DNA of 64,000 nucleotides. It comes from Acanthosepion lycidas. Lineage: Eukaryota > Mollusca > Cephalopoda > Sepiida > Sepiidae. How positions within the stretch are numbered: position 1 is the stretch's first letter; every line of letters begins with the position of its first letter. Under the pieces are notes generated by a model. That model worked only from the letters and a program-made list of their open reading frames with translations. It did no database searches and was not told the origin of the DNA. Positions 11,201 to 26,200 of this stretch are shown one piece after another. A program made the translations under genes and the position numbers. The stretch is taken from contig OZ010587.1 of NCBI GenBank assembly GCA_963932145.1, forward strand, positions 105,204,952-105,268,951, read 5' to 3'.

Positions 11201-11750
11201 AAGACAATTCTCCTATAAAAAGAAAAAAAGACTGAACGACTGCTGCAAAATGGAAATTTGCTAGTCCAGGGTTTAGTTTGTGACCAAAACAAGAGTTGGT
11301 TCCACACATAACTTTTGCTATAAAAAAGAAAGCTAAACTGAAATTAAAATAATTTAGGTTAATCAAAAGAACAAAGAGACTTTTGATTTCAGCCAAGCTG
11401 CACTTTGTACCAAGCCTTTTGGAGCCTTCCAAAATTGTATAAAAGGGACCAGGAGAGAGACAACCAGAAACCACATCTGAACATATTGCATGAAGAATTA
11501 AGCAGTCATCTACTTAAGTCATTTTTCCACCCTTTTGAGAGTCAAATAATCAGATTTGTGTCTCCAAAGTAACCACATTACTTCAAAATTGAACACTTTC
11601 ATTTGAAGATGAGTCGATCCTTGTACCACTAAAGTTTCGACTGAAATAAAAACTCTAAAGTTTCTGGTAAATATTACTGAGACCCTCTGGCGTTTCTCCA
11701 CAAACTTACGTGACAATGATACAGATTTTGTAAAGAAAATAGAAACGGTA

Positions 11751-11787
<37 letters not shown>

Positions 11788-14211
11788 CAAGTATAGGATT
11801 GGTGTATAAGGAATAAATTCCAATAACCAACAAATACTATTCTTAAAAGAGTGCTCAATACAGAGTAGAGCAAATATAATTATTTATTCGAAAATTATAA
11901 CATAAGAATAGAATAGACAGTGCTCAAATGTGGGCGATAACTCAAAATGAGTTACGCCCCTTAGTGGATTTTTGATCTCCAAAGTTTAAAGAATTTGTCT
12001 TGTTGGGTTGGGGTTTTCACTCTTTTTTGGGAACATGACAAATTGAACACAATCACACATGTAATTTCAATCAACACTAAACTTAACTAAGTCAACATAC
12101 ATCTGTACCTATTCTTAGTACATTTTGTTAAGTTACGTAGATTACATCTATGTTATTCCAATTTTTACATTACACATCATATTAATCACACAGACTTTAG
12201 AAGCAACATTATTTGACAACAAGGGATTATTTTCACATAACACACGGACAAGACTCTATTCAAGTTAAGATATTGTTTGTCATTAGGATTAGTTCACATC
12301 CCATAACATATTTTCAACATTGAGTTTATAATGATAACTTTAAAAATAATTTTTGATTTTGATTTCTAAATGTAATCCTGAAATTAGGAAGGGCCTTTAC
12401 TCCACTATTTTGCAGTGAGTTGTCCGACGTTTCAATCTTTTGTTAATTTTGATATTATTCAACTGACAAAGTTTGAGCTTCATACATGAATAAAAAAAAA
12501 ACAGTCTGCTGTAAGTAATTCCCACAACCTGCTCCCCCTGTTTGGTGTAATGGACAGACTCCAGAAATGCTTATAAATAAGCTAGCTTAATTCTTTTCTT
12601 TTTGTAGCTGTATTAAGTTGAATAAAGCTTTCCTAAGTTTATTCGCTCCGGGTTATTCATTACACAGTCAAAGGAAAGTTTTTCTGGTGACACTTCAGAA
12701 ATTCTCATAAATAAAAAAAAAAAAAATATTTTTAGAATTTTAAGAAAACGTAAATATATGAAACTGGATTCGTGCATTTCCATTTTTTCTCGAAAACGAA
12801 TTAAATAATGTTTATTTTATTAAATTGTTTATTTACCAGATGTTTATTTTATTAAATTGTTTATTTACCAGATGTTTATTTTATTAAATTGTTTATTTAC
12901 AAGAATAATTTTATGTTTATAGATATGTGAACCAAATACAATGCAGTATTTATTATTTACCATACAAAGAAATAAATATGAGAACCAAATTTTTTATTTA
13001 TAAAATATTTTTGAAAAATAGAATTTAAATAGACTCATAACTACAAGTAATTGTAATTTTAAATTTTGATAAAATGCATTTTCCAGGCATTTCTTTCATT
13101 TGTTCTCACCACATAGATTCAATATAATTCAATATAATGCTATATATATACTCAAGTACAATGTAAGTTTTTGTGATCAGATTTTATACAAAAAAATAGT
13201 GGGTTGCACTAAACACAGTTAATTGAACGAATTGAACGAAAACAAAAGTATGGCACCTAAATCTTTGCATCAGATATTACAGTTCAGTTTTACTCACCAT
13301 TTTCAGGTAGCTTTGTACAAAAAAAGATTGAAGACCATTTACTTGCTATAAAATATGTCCAGAATGATGCCCAGTAGTGCAATATTTCATTACAGTATGC
13401 CTACTATTATTACTCAGAAGGTGGGTTTATAAATGAGGTTCTTTTCACAAAAAAATCCAAGTGTCGTACTATGTATGAAGTCAACTTATACGCAAGTATA
13501 TACAGTAATCGGTTTGGGTTTGAAATATTTTGCTAATGGAGAAATCCAAAGAAAAAAATCGTAGAGATTAATTTGGCCCAAAAGGTTAATACCCTTTATC
13601 TTGTATATTTTTACTTAACATATATACTTGAGTATAATGCAAGTTTTTTTTTAATGAAAAAGACGGGGGATGGGTAGGGCTGGGTCACACACTACACAGG
13701 TCATTCTTTTGAAGAGGCTAAATTAGGTATTTTTGAAAACAAAGAGTAGAGTATGTAAATCTTTGTATCAGATATTTTATGGTAAGAGGTTTTCTCATAA
13801 TTTTGGGGGTAGCTTTGTACAAAAAAAAAAATGATGAAGACTATTATGACGATAAACTGCGTCCATGTCCTGGGTAAAACAATAAACTACGTCCAACAGG
13901 AAGGCCTCTGATCAGGAGGTTTTGAGGTGTGTGGAATCACCTCTTAATTGCTGGTGTTCCCAGGTCCACCCTGACCTGGGATGGTAGCACCTGTTAGGGT
14001 CCCAGCTATTAGCAAATAGTTAACCCAGAAACCTAGATCTCGTCCCGGATATGACGATAAACTACATCTGCGTCCTGGGTAAGACGATAAACTATATCCA
14101 ACAGCAAGGCCTCTGATAATACATTTTTGAAAAAATAATGTTGTCAGCTGTACCAGCTGTACATTTTTAAAACAATAATATTACCAGTTATACATTTATT
14201 TATTTATTTTT

Positions 14212-14255
<44 letters not shown>

Positions 14256-17200
14256 TGAAAAAATAATATTACCAGTTATACATTTCTGAAAAAATAATAT
14301 TACCAGCTATGCATTTTTGAAAAAATTATATTACCAGCTATACGTTTTTGAAAAAATTATATTACCAGCTATATATTTTTGAAAAGAAAATAAGATACCA
14401 GCTATACGTTTTTGAGAAAAAATATTAACAGAAATAGATTTTTGACAAGACAAAAACATTACCAGGAAAAAAAAAAAAAAGTTGTTGGCATTAAATAACC
14501 CATTGAGGTTAATATACCATAAACCAAACACAACCATCACTAAAGATGCTGGAAAAATGGTCAATTCCCTGTACTACTCCAGTAAGTACTTGACTCCTCC
14601 TGCTATTCTCTACCTTTACCAGAAAAATATTATGACCAAGAGATCAACAATTTGTCAAATAGATAAGATTATTTCATTGATAATGAAAGAAAATATTAAT
14701 AAAATATATGAATTGAAACCAAAAAACCTTTCTTTTTCATCTTCAAATGCAACAAGACTTTCTTTCCAACTTAATAATTACCCATCTAACTGGTTTATCC
14801 CATTTACCATAAACCATTCTATTTCCTTCTATAACACATATTTTAATGTCACAATTTTTTAATTATCCATTGCAGGGTGACTGATAATATATTGGCCATG
14901 TCTCGGCCAAATACTGCGGCTATTAAAGAATTCAACATTATCCAGCAATTTAAAGAGTGAGACTGAGAAATTTTCTTTTTCTTTTGACTCTTTGTAATTT
15001 TATAAACATTTCAATATGAAATATTGTCAGTTTAATGTCTACTGTATTTTTTTTTTTTTTGTTTTTTTTGCATGATACAAGAAATTTTGAATGAAAAATA
15101 AACATAAAAAGGAGGGCCATATGATACACAATTTTTCAGAATTTTTTACTCGGCTTAAAAACCTCTTCAAACAGTAAGATAGACTCAGCACAGTAGAAAA
15201 TAAAACAAAAAGTAGGCAGGTGTTGATAACAATTGTTTACAAAAAGTATTTGACATGTCGGCCATATTTGTTCTTTGAGAATAAGCATGATTGAACATCT
15301 TTTGTCTCAAAGACAGGAAATTCACTGAAATTGATTAAAAAAAAAAGTTAATAAAATGAGTACATATCTGTCCTGTTTTGATAACATCATTAATGTTACC
15401 ACAAAGGTTTAACTATTGTATAAATTATGTATTTTTTTGAGTTTTTTCATTTGAAAAATGCAGCAATGATTCCCATTCTGTGAGATTTTGTTGTTTCATA
15501 CTCCTCCATTTATTGACTTCAGACGATTCAAGAAAAATAAAACAATCCAAAATAGATATGTAAACAACCCCAACATAATTATATCGCCATATAAGTAGCA
15601 TCCTCTGGTACTTGTAATTTTAAATTGCAAAATATTACAATAATTTATGAGGATACAATATTGAGATTTTAATGAATATGATACATCTTCTCAAAAAAAT
15701 TTACAAGAATCACTGTACTATTGGTTTGTATTATACTCAAGTGTGTAATGTATTCCCTGTTTTTAGCTTCAGAAACACTGGGTCATATTATACACAAGAA
15801 AATATGGTAGATAATCTTTCATATTTGCCACCAATCTAGTACCAAGCTTAAATTCATAAAGTCTAGGTACTATAGGGGAAAGGTCATCAGAACAATTACG
15901 ATGAAAGTATTTATAGAAATGTGCAATTAAAGATGAAAACGAACCGAACAGAATCGGTTGCTTTGTCTGTTCATTTTTATTTATTTATCCGCCTCTCTCT
16001 GTCTTTTTTACAAATACTTTCATGGCAACTGCTCCGATGAGCTGCTTTTGCTGGTTCCCAGGCTTCATGAATTCAAGCGTCCTACACGGCTGGCATCCCG
16101 CTCTCACCCTTTCACTGTTGAAACTGTTAAATGTAGCCGTCTCTTCTACTCCAATAGCTTCATGTCTCGCACCTCTCGCATGTGGAACTCCCTTCCCTTT
16201 TCCTGTTTCCATGATAGCTATAATCTCCAACTATTCAAATGTAATGTCAATCGACATCTCCAGTTGCCTTGATCTATCCACTATCCTTCTCTTCATCCTT
16301 TCCTGTATCACTCCTATCTGCTCTCACTCCAAATCCTATGTAACCCCTTGCATGCTAGTGGCTTCCAGAAAAAAAATATAATAATGACATTAGCAATTAT
16401 GATTTCAGTGAATTCATTCCTCTCAGACTTTCTGAATAAGAATTTCTGTTTTGGTGACATTTGTCAGAAAGAACTATTTTAATGCCATATCAATGACAAT
16501 ATGCCATTCTCAGGACATGGACGATCATGACTCTCCACAACTTCTTGTTTTTTGTAGGTCTTAGTAAGTTTTGTCTTTTTGCTATCCCTCCTAATCCCTG
16601 TTCTGCCAACCATTTACATATTGCAGTTTTCCTCTGTCTTCAACATGTCCTCTGAGTGTCAGATTCTACAAACCCTCTTTCCTCCAGCATTAAAATTAAA
16701 ATAAATGTCTATATTATAGGTTTTTTATAAAATGAAAAAAAAGGTATTAATTACATGCTTGTAGCTTAGATGTGACACAAGGCCGAAAATATGGGGCACC
16801 CAGTGAGGATCGATCTCACTACTCGGTCAGAATTGTTCTAGTGAGACAAGCTTGTTAACCATTACATCACCTCAAGGTGCCCTTACATGCTTGTATATTA
16901 AAAGAAATCCAATATTGATAGGCTTATAAATAATCCAGTATTATGTATAGATTTCTCCTTTGAACCAATTCTGTGAAATTATATGGCTCTTTGAAAGAGC
17001 TTAATCATATTGTTATTGCAGCTCCTATTTGATATGCACCAGACCCAAAAAATTTAAAGAAAATAGATTCCACCTTAAAGCGGCATTAGGTGTCTTTTGT
17101 TTGGTTCTTCATTGGCTTTTTTCAACAATTTTTTTTTCATTTTCCTTGTATAGATTTGTTTTCATCCAATACATGACAGTAAGGAACAAAATCCATAAAG

Positions 17201-20200
17201 GAAACATTTTTAGTTGATTAAAAAAAAAATGGTGATGTTAAATGGACATTAATATACAAGTTTGTCCATTTAATTTCCACAACCAAAAAAATTACATGGT
17301 GAACTCTGAATTATACTTGATGGATATTGGGCAATACATTTTCTTTCTTTTTCCCCCATGTGTTGCACCTGAGTCTTTATGCTGATTGACTGCAATACTT
17401 ACTTAGTAGGTAAACCAACTTATTATAAGACTATTACACATGCTTGAGTTTCTGAGTTCAATCCAGGTAACGGTCATTATTCAACAATACTCACTTCTTT
17501 GGTAATGGATACATTTATATATTTGTAAAATCCTCTATACTTATTTAGTATGGACTAATAGCAACACCTTAGGAGGTATAGCGGAGTAATGGATAGCAGC
17601 TCAGATTGAAGAATCTGAGAGCCAAGTTCAAATTCCAGCCGGATCCATTACATTCACTTATGTGCTAACACCCTTGGGAAAGGTATGGATCCTCTTCTTC
17701 TCCCCCCAGCTATGGGTAAATAGCAGGACAGACTGGGTCCTATAGCCTTGAGTGGCAACTGGTCTAGGAGAAGGACAACTCTGAATTCAAAACCTGATTC
17801 ATCAGGTTGGGGGTTGTGCAATAGGCTAACAACCTACTCACTTAAAAACTGGCTTGTTATAGAAACTTTAATGACATCTTGTGGCCGTATGTTCCTCAAG
17901 GAATTTAAAGGCATAATATATAAATATTTATTTATTTATTATCTTCAAAAAATGAATATTGTTAAAATTCAAAGCAAATATCGCCCTTAATTTCTATAAA
18001 CTCTTAGTGGTTTTTACACTTTTGGCGGGCTGCCAGCTCATTTGATCCAAAGTCACTTCACTCGTCTCCTCTACCTTATTGCCCCCCTCAATTATACAAA
18101 AATTCCCCCTTATTGGTGCCCCCCCTAATTATACAGCAATATCCCTCTCATTAGTCTCTTCCCCACCTCCTGTTATACAACAAACCAGACTGAACAACTT
18201 TTGTAACTTCTGTGCTACTAAGTTTTGTTTCTTGTTACTTTGGGGGGGGGGCTACTTTTAAAATAAACTGAACTAATTTGAGTTACTAATGAGAAGGGAT
18301 CCGATTCAAAATTTATTAGCTCTAGTGCTTCCAAATGTAACCCAATTTGCTACTTGTTAGCTCAACCTGGTAATCCCACAATAAACACGCACCTATTTCT
18401 TGGTATTTGATCTACCACAAATTTAAACTACAATTAATCTAAGTCTGTGATCATACTTAGGCGTGTTAATATGGAAATGCAATAAACAGTCTCCGTCTGA
18501 TCACACTGGCATTTAGCATATATCCTGTATAAACTTTACCATCAAGATATTCAGACTTTTAACACTGACATCAAATGACAAAATAAAAACCCATTCTTTC
18601 ATGTATAACGTGGTTAATTTGATTCTTTGTCAAGTGTGTGTTGGTGACTTTCAATTTGTCACAGCTGTAAAAAAAAAAAAAAAACATTCTGGCTATGTTA
18701 CCCCCTATGACAACCTTTTCCCCAATTTCTCCTTGGAGTTTTCTACCATCTTTTGTATTACGAATGACTGCTTGAATTGTTTCTGTTTATTTTTTTTGTG
18801 TGTGTGTATGAAAAAGTGATTTTAATCTGATGTTGACAGCTGATGCTTGCTCATTCCCATATTCTGATTTCAGTGCTAATATAAAAACTGTGATAAACCT
18901 CCAAGAAAGTGGAGAACATGCCAGTTGTGGCCCTGGTCTGGAGGCTAGCGGCTTTTCCTACAATCCCCAGGATTTTATGGATAAAGACAGTAAGTTGTTT
19001 TCAATTAATTTAGCCTCACTTAACTCATGAAAAGATCTTTGTTCAATGCATTATTTACATTATTTGGACTGTTAACCTCATCTTCACAATGTTTCGGCCA
19101 TTGTACAATCCAGCCTTCTTCAAGTGATTGGAATTTTGAACCGAACCATTTATTTCATCCCCTGGGATAGATTGTTCTAGTTCCCCGTGCCATGCCTCTT
19201 CCAGATGTCTCAATTATTTCCCTTTAATTCAACTCTCCAAATTTTGGTTCACCACTGCTGTGGCCTGGTATTGAACTCACAACTCTTTGAGTCTAGTCAT
19301 TGGATCTAACCAATGTCTTTATCTACTAGGCCATGTGTCTTTATGAAACTAGAACAAACTACTCTGGTGGATGAAATAAAGCATTCAGTTTGAAATTCCA
19401 AATCAACTGAGGAAGCCTGGAATATACAACAGCCGAAACATTGTGAATATGGCAATGAAGATGGGGATAACAGTCCGAATAATGTAAATAATGCAAGTAA
19501 TCATAATACGTCATCTCAAAGATCCAATCATCTGAAGAAGGCCAGAGTGTACAACGGCCGAAACGTTGTGAATATGGCAATGATGATGTGGATAACAGTC
19601 CAAATAATGTAAATAATACAAGTAGAAACATTTGTATTTAATGTAATCTTAATCTTGAAAGTTTTTACCTACATCATTATTAATTATTAATTGTGGAAAC
19701 CTTGTCTGATTTAAAAATGTATTAATTATACAAATGATTATTAGGTTGGTGCAAAAATAATGTCGTTTTCTCACGTATGTTACTATGTGAGAAAACGACA
19801 TTATTTTTGCACCAACCTAATATTTTAAAACAATTATTGAAGGAAAATAATTCCAATAAAATCCTTGGTTTTAATTGAATTTTTACTGTATAATTTTCTT
19901 ATTTAGTTATTTTTTTTTTTTAATGTTTATTCATGCATTTTGATATTTTTTTTCCTTTTAAAGTAATTAGCTGTTTGTTTTGTAATCTGTGCATACACTT
20001 TTCTGTCCACTTTTATATAACATTGATGGCTTTTCTTTCTATTTTTTTTTTTTTTTCAGTATACGTTTACAATTTTAGTTGGTAAGTTATTTTTTTTCTT
20101 TTGTTTTGTTCCATTTTTCTTTGTTCTTAAACAATTTGAGCAGTTAAACAATTTATCCTTCTGCCTGGTATAGCATCCTCCTTCTTCAATGTGCTGTGTC

Positions 20201-23200
20201 CCGTGAGGAAAGTTGGCAATCGTGGCTCTCCACAATTCTTGAAGGTTATGCATTATTTTCCTCTGTCCCTATTACCTTCAATCTGTCTTGTAAGTATCAC
20301 ATTTTCCAAGCCCTTTTTCCTCTAGAAATTTCAATTCTCTCTTACTGATAAGTATAAATTTCCTTTTTGTTTTCATTGTTTCTAAAACTTCCTCGTTGCT
20401 CACATGTTTATCCCATGTTATTCTCAGCATCCTTTTATAGAACCACATTTCTGTTTCTGCAAATCTCTTCTTAATTTGCCAGCATTCACTTTCCTAGAGG
20501 AGGATTCTTATTACAAAACAGTTCAGTACTCTTTCCTCTGTATCTTATGAAATCTTTCTGTTTCTTAATACTTTGCTTAGCTTTTGGAAGACATCTTTCA
20601 CCATCCCAATGTGCCTTCAGATTTCAGTGTCACACTTTCTGTCCTCTGTTAAGACACTTCCCAGATATTTAAATTTTTGTACTTGTTTCATTTTGGTATC
20701 TCCAATCTGTAATTTGCATGTTGGAGTGTTCCTTTTGCTAACAACTATACATTCTATTTGCTTGCAATTAATGTTTAGTCTTTTCTTCCTGCTTTCCTTC
20801 ACTACTTTCTGTAGGAGTTCTTGTAGTCTCCTTTCCGTATAGGCTATCAACACTGTGTTATCTGAATATATTACATGGTTAGGCTTGTGACCGCTAATAA
20901 TGAATTGTTGTATGACTTCTAATTTTCTTACAATCGCCTTCCTCGTATAAATTTATTGACAAATCCAACAGACAGTGAAATCTGATTTCACTTTATAAAT
21001 ATTCAATGCCATATAGGAGGACTGATATTATATAACAGTTCAGAAATCTTTTCTTTGTAACAGTATTTTCTTGTTTCTTAATATTTTGCTTAGCTTTTGG
21101 AAGGCATTTTTCACTATACCAATGTGCCTTCAGATTTCAGTGTCACACTTTCTGTCCTCTGTTATGACACTTCTCAGATATTTAAATTTTTGTACTTGTT
21201 TGACTTTGGTATCTCCAATCTGTAATTTGCATGTTGTGGTCTTCCTCTTGCTAACAACCATGCATTGTCTTCTTGCAATTAATGTTTAGTCCTTTCTTCT
21301 TGCTTTCTTTCACTATCTTCTGTAGGAGTTCTTGTAGTTTCCTTTTTTTATGACTACTATCAACACTGTGTCATCTGCATATCATATGCTGTTAAGATTG
21401 TGGCTGTCAATAATGAATCCTGGTAGGACTTCTAATTCTTGTACAATCACCTCACTGTAGAGGTTGAAAAAGTTGAGTGAGAAGACACTCCTTTCTATTT
21501 TTGTATATGTCATTCTTTCTTTTTATGTGTCATGTCATTTCAGGACATAGGCGATCATGGCTCTCCACATCCCTCTATTCCTTGCAGCTCTCAACAAGTT
21601 CCTTCCCTCTGCTTCCTCCCCCAGACTACATTTTGTCATCCACTTGCTTAAGCCCACCTGGTATATCACGCGCTGCTTTCCCTTGTCTCTCTTTCCGTCT
21701 ATTTGACTTGTGGGTATCAGATTCTCCAGGCCCTCCTTCCTCATTATGTGTCCCAGAAACTTTAGCTGCCTCTTCCTGATGTTAAGTATAAGCCTCCTCC
21801 TTATTTGCATCCTCTCTAAGAACACATCGTTGCTCACACGCTTGGTCCATGATATCCTTAGCATCCTTCTGTAGAGCCACATCTCTGTCAACTTGAGTCT
21901 CTTCTTCATCTTTGAGGAAATCGTCCAACATTCACTGCCATAAAGAAGGACAGATGTCATATATCAGTTCAGTATTTTTTTTTTTTTTTTTTTTTTTTGT
22001 TACTAAAGAAATCCTAGTCAATTCATTTTCTATCCATATGCAGGCAGCTTGCTGCCATTATAGGTTCTGGATTATTCTAATATCCTTCCCAAATATGTCA
22101 AAGGTTACATAGCGGTTCCAACAGTTCTTTGTGACGTAATTTATCAAATGTATTTGTATAATCTGTAAAACGCTTTCTGTATTTGTATTGCTCTTTCTGA
22201 TATCATTCTGGGCACTGTCCTGAGTAAAATGATAAACTACATCCATGTCCTGGGTATGACGAAAAACTAGATCCGCGTCCTGGGTATGACGAAAAACTAG
22301 ATCCGCGTCCTGGGTATGACGATAAACGACATCCGCGTCCTGGGTATGACGATAAACGACATCCGCGTCCTGGGTATGACGAAAAACTAGATCCGCGTCC
22401 TGGGTATGACGAAAAACTAGATCCGCGTCCTGGGTATGACGATAAACGACATCCGCGTCCTGGGTATGACGATAAACGACATCCGCGTCCTGGGTATGAC
22501 GATAAACGACATCCGCGTCCTGGGTATGACGATAAACGACATCCGCGTCCTGGGTATGACGATAGACTACGTCCAACAGCAAGGCCTCTGATAAGGTTTT
22601 GAGGAGCGTCAAACCACCACTTAATTGCTGGTGTTCCCACGTCCACTCTGACCTGGGGTGGTAGCACCTGTTAGGACCCCAGCTATGGGCAAATAGTTAA
22701 CCCCCAAACTGGGATCAAAACACTATAAAAGTATAAAAATAGGTTTTAATACCAGCAATGAATTTTTGAAGGAAAAATTATTTCCAGCAATACATTTTTG
22801 AAAAAAATATTACCAGCAATAAAAAATCTTGTCGGCATTGAATAAAGGTTGATGTGCCTCAAAACAAAACATTCTGAGCATATTGCATTCCTTGTTCCAG
22901 TGTCTTTAACAAACTTGCACTGTTCTTGTCCTATTTCTGGTCTAATTCTACTGCACCCTCTCTTCATCAGAATTACAATACTTGACTACACAGTTTACTA
23001 ATGTTTATTAATGTTTGAGCTTTGTTAACATCTACTTTTGTGAATTTTTTTTTATTTATTTTGAATTTACAAAATTTTTTTCACTTTGTTTTTATTTCAA
23101 TTTTATCCACAAAAAGTGAATTCCTATTAGTCTTTGAAAACATTCAGTTGATATTGTACATAAATGTTTTGCCAGTTCTGTATATTTAAATAAGAAATAA

Positions 23201-26200
23201 AGATAAGTTCCTGTCTTACATGGGATCAAGTTACTGTAATGACCTAATAATCTCTCTGCTTCAACCCCAACATTTTTTTTTCTTTGTCTATTTCATCCAA
23301 ATCCAAGTATTGTTGGAACTGACATACATTTTTTAATTGTCTTCTCATGCATGGATTTATAAATTGCTCAGTTGAAATAATACTTTTCAAATGGAGAATT
23401 GTTACAGAATTTACATAAGATCAGATGACAAAAAGAAATTTAAAAACATTGTAAATGCAATCCAAACCAACTTGACAACTTTGAGCTGAATTACAGAAGT
23501 GAAAAACAGTTAATATTAATCTTGCAAATTAAAATGCTTTATTTCAAATGTAATGAAAGCAAAGGATGCAGTGGTTAAAGTTGGATAAGTAAACAAAAAT
23601 GCCAGTTGACAAATGTTTGATTAAAATGAGTTTTTGTTAAAGTTATTCTCTTTCAATTCTTAGCCCTGATTTTGGTGCTTCTTCAAATGGCACGATTTTG
23701 GATATGGTCCGAGTGATGCAGTTTGCTTTGTCACAAGGCAAAGTAGCCATCCACTGCCATGCAGGTCTTGGTAAGTTGATACATGAAAAATTGCAGGCTC
23801 ATCTTTTATGCAATAAAATGTGTTTAAAATAGGATATAGAATCCCATCAAAGATTTTAAGAAATTTGATTAATGAAAAACATTTCATTGAAACTAGATTT
23901 ACTTACACATTTCAACTTTCTAGGCATGCAGGCCTAGAATATTGGGTGTATGCTTAAATAATGAATCATAATAAGGAAAAAGTACTAATGATTCTTTATT
24001 TAAGAATACACACATTTTTTGACCTGATAAAGCCTAGAAAGGTGAAACACGTAATCAAATCTATTTTCAAAGAAACTTTTTCAATTTCTCAGATTTCTTA
24101 AATACAATAAAATAAATTCAATTCCAGAAGATTCCAATAAGCATTTTTTATAGGAAATTAGTGAATTGTTTTCTTTTCATAGCAAATTAAATTGTCAATT
24201 CAAATTTGATTTTTTAATTAAAATAATTTTCATATAAAATTTTAAATTATGCAATTTTTAGACTTTGTCTCCATTTTCTAGTATTAAGCATAGACAATTT
24301 TCAAATGAAAATTTAATGTGTAGAGGAAAGTATTAGACTTGATTACTTTTTTTTGTAAAAAGTTGTAATTTCATTTAAAGGCAATTTTATCAGAAAATGT
24401 CACACTTCAAAACTATAATGCCTCATCAGCTAAGAATTAAAACGAAAATGTTTAAAGCAGATGTAAAATATTTTTCCCTCTGTTTTGCTTATCACTTCTA
24501 AGTGACATTTTAATTCTAAGAGACACACATGCCAAAATTCTTCTGAGATCTTATTGTTAGATTTATACTCAACACAAATTTTGTATTTTTGTTGTTTTTT
24601 TTATTAATAATGAGGTTTTTTTTTTTTTTTCTTTACTTTAAAATTTAATGAAAACTTTATTTTATAATTATGTAGATTTTAAAAAAGAAATTAATTTCTT
24701 GTTTCTTCAATCTCTTTTAAAATGTTTGAGGCCAGTGTATATTTGATGTTTCCTTAGGGAGACTTTGATTTTAACCACTTTTCCTGTTTCTACCCATTGG
24801 AATTAGTCACTTACAAATTTCTAGATTCCCTCCATGTGAAAAAAAAAAATAAAAATAAAAATTGGAGGGGGGCGAATGATTGCCAAATGTCAAGTTTTAT
24901 TATTCAAGCTGCAGTCAAAAGGGATTTCACCCTTTAATTCTTCAGTAATAAAATAAAAATGTTTATCTCGGGTACATCATTTTATGCATAACATGTATAA
25001 TTTATCTTTGACAGTCAACTGCAGTTTCTGTTTTCAAATACTCAATTGAATTTTGATTTGATTCAGTCCTGATTAATAGAGTTTCCTATTCAAGCCTTTT
25101 TTTTTTTTCTTTCTGTAGGTCGTACAGGATTGTTGATTTGCTCTTACCTTGTCTTCACAAATCGAATGTCAGCCAATGACGCTATTCATTACGTTAGGGA
25201 GAAAAGGTTTGTATTCTCTCATAAAATGTTATTTGTACTCAAAGCAGTAAAACTCTTCTGACATCATGGAAAAAGAAGAAGCTGATTGCAAGTTATATCT
25301 TGAGTTAATAATGGCCTAAATGTCACATATTTTGTGTTTATGCCTTTTCACTTTTTTAAACATGTCTATTGCATCTCTGCCTAGAAAGTTTGTTGCTTAA
25401 AGAGAAAAATATGTAAAAAGTAGATGTAAAACATTTGAAGCTTGATTGAGATGTACAACTTTTCAGTTGAAGATTTTTCATTTTAAAAGACAATTGCACT
25501 TTCTAAAATATCCAAAATTATTTTAGAAAAAGTAAGACAATGAGTAACTAAATTGACATTTTTTTTAATCTTTAAAAAAAAATTAAATAAACTGAAGCAA
25601 AAAATAGTTCTTAATGATGTTCATTGTTTTCAAATTTCATTTTTTTCTCCATTTCTGATTTGTCTCTTTGCTTCTTTGCATTTATATATCAGTCAATACA
25701 AATTCTTTCTATTTTAGGCCGCGATCAATACAGACCAGAAGACAAATGCAATGCCTTAAGGATTTTGCAGACTATTTGCAGCAGCTTTGGATCATTTTCA
25801 CATTCCCGTCAGTTCCTGATTTTCTCTGGCTTAACAAAATTCTATGTTAGCACATTAACTGAAATAATTACTTTCGAAATAGAGAAACTAATTTATTTTG
25901 AAGGCCATAACCAATTTCTTTATAGACAATTGTAAAATAGTAACAAGATATAATTTGTCTGTTTAGCTTTTGTAAAGTTTGGTTTCTGATTAACGACCCA
26001 TCAACAAATATAGGGTTATTTAAGGCCAAATAAAGGTTTTGAGTCAATGGTTGTTTTGGTTATAGCTTCATGCTATATGTGGATCAGTGATAATTTGGGG
26101 TATGGGTTAGTTGGTGAATTTACTTTTTTCTTTTTATCAGTTATTAGAGATTCTGGCTTCTAATAAAAGTTATTTTGTATTCAGTTTCTGATACAAGTTG

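Larger units (their letters stand above)
10932..13137. other. Intron 2, first part
   Basis: AT-rich DNA with a (TA)n microsatellite at 11754-11785, a short LTR-like unit at 12546-12664 and a 3-copy tandem repeat at 12808-12903. No exon seen. Confidence 0.5.

Noticed and set aside
14482-14862. 126-codon frame on the + strand just before PTPDC1 exon 3
   Set aside because: AT-rich, Asn/Lys/Ile/Ser-rich product with no domain, begins within the composite repeat; likely chance in intron 2.
15985-16230. 81-codon frame on the - strand
   Set aside because: Antisense shadow of the LINE reverse transcriptase C-terminus on the + strand.
16764-16882. A functional tRNA gene
   Set aside because: Box B is good, but the acceptor and anticodon stems do not pair, and the target duplication marks it as a SINE.
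22209-22572. CRISPR-like regular array
   Set aside because: The units are adjacent with no spacers and the window is plainly animal DNA.
22058-22667. Two long overlapping open frames (184 and 154 codons) on the - strand
   Set aside because: They are produced by the 30-bp satellite, whose unit is a multiple of three and has no stop in those frames. There is no start context, splice structure or known domain.
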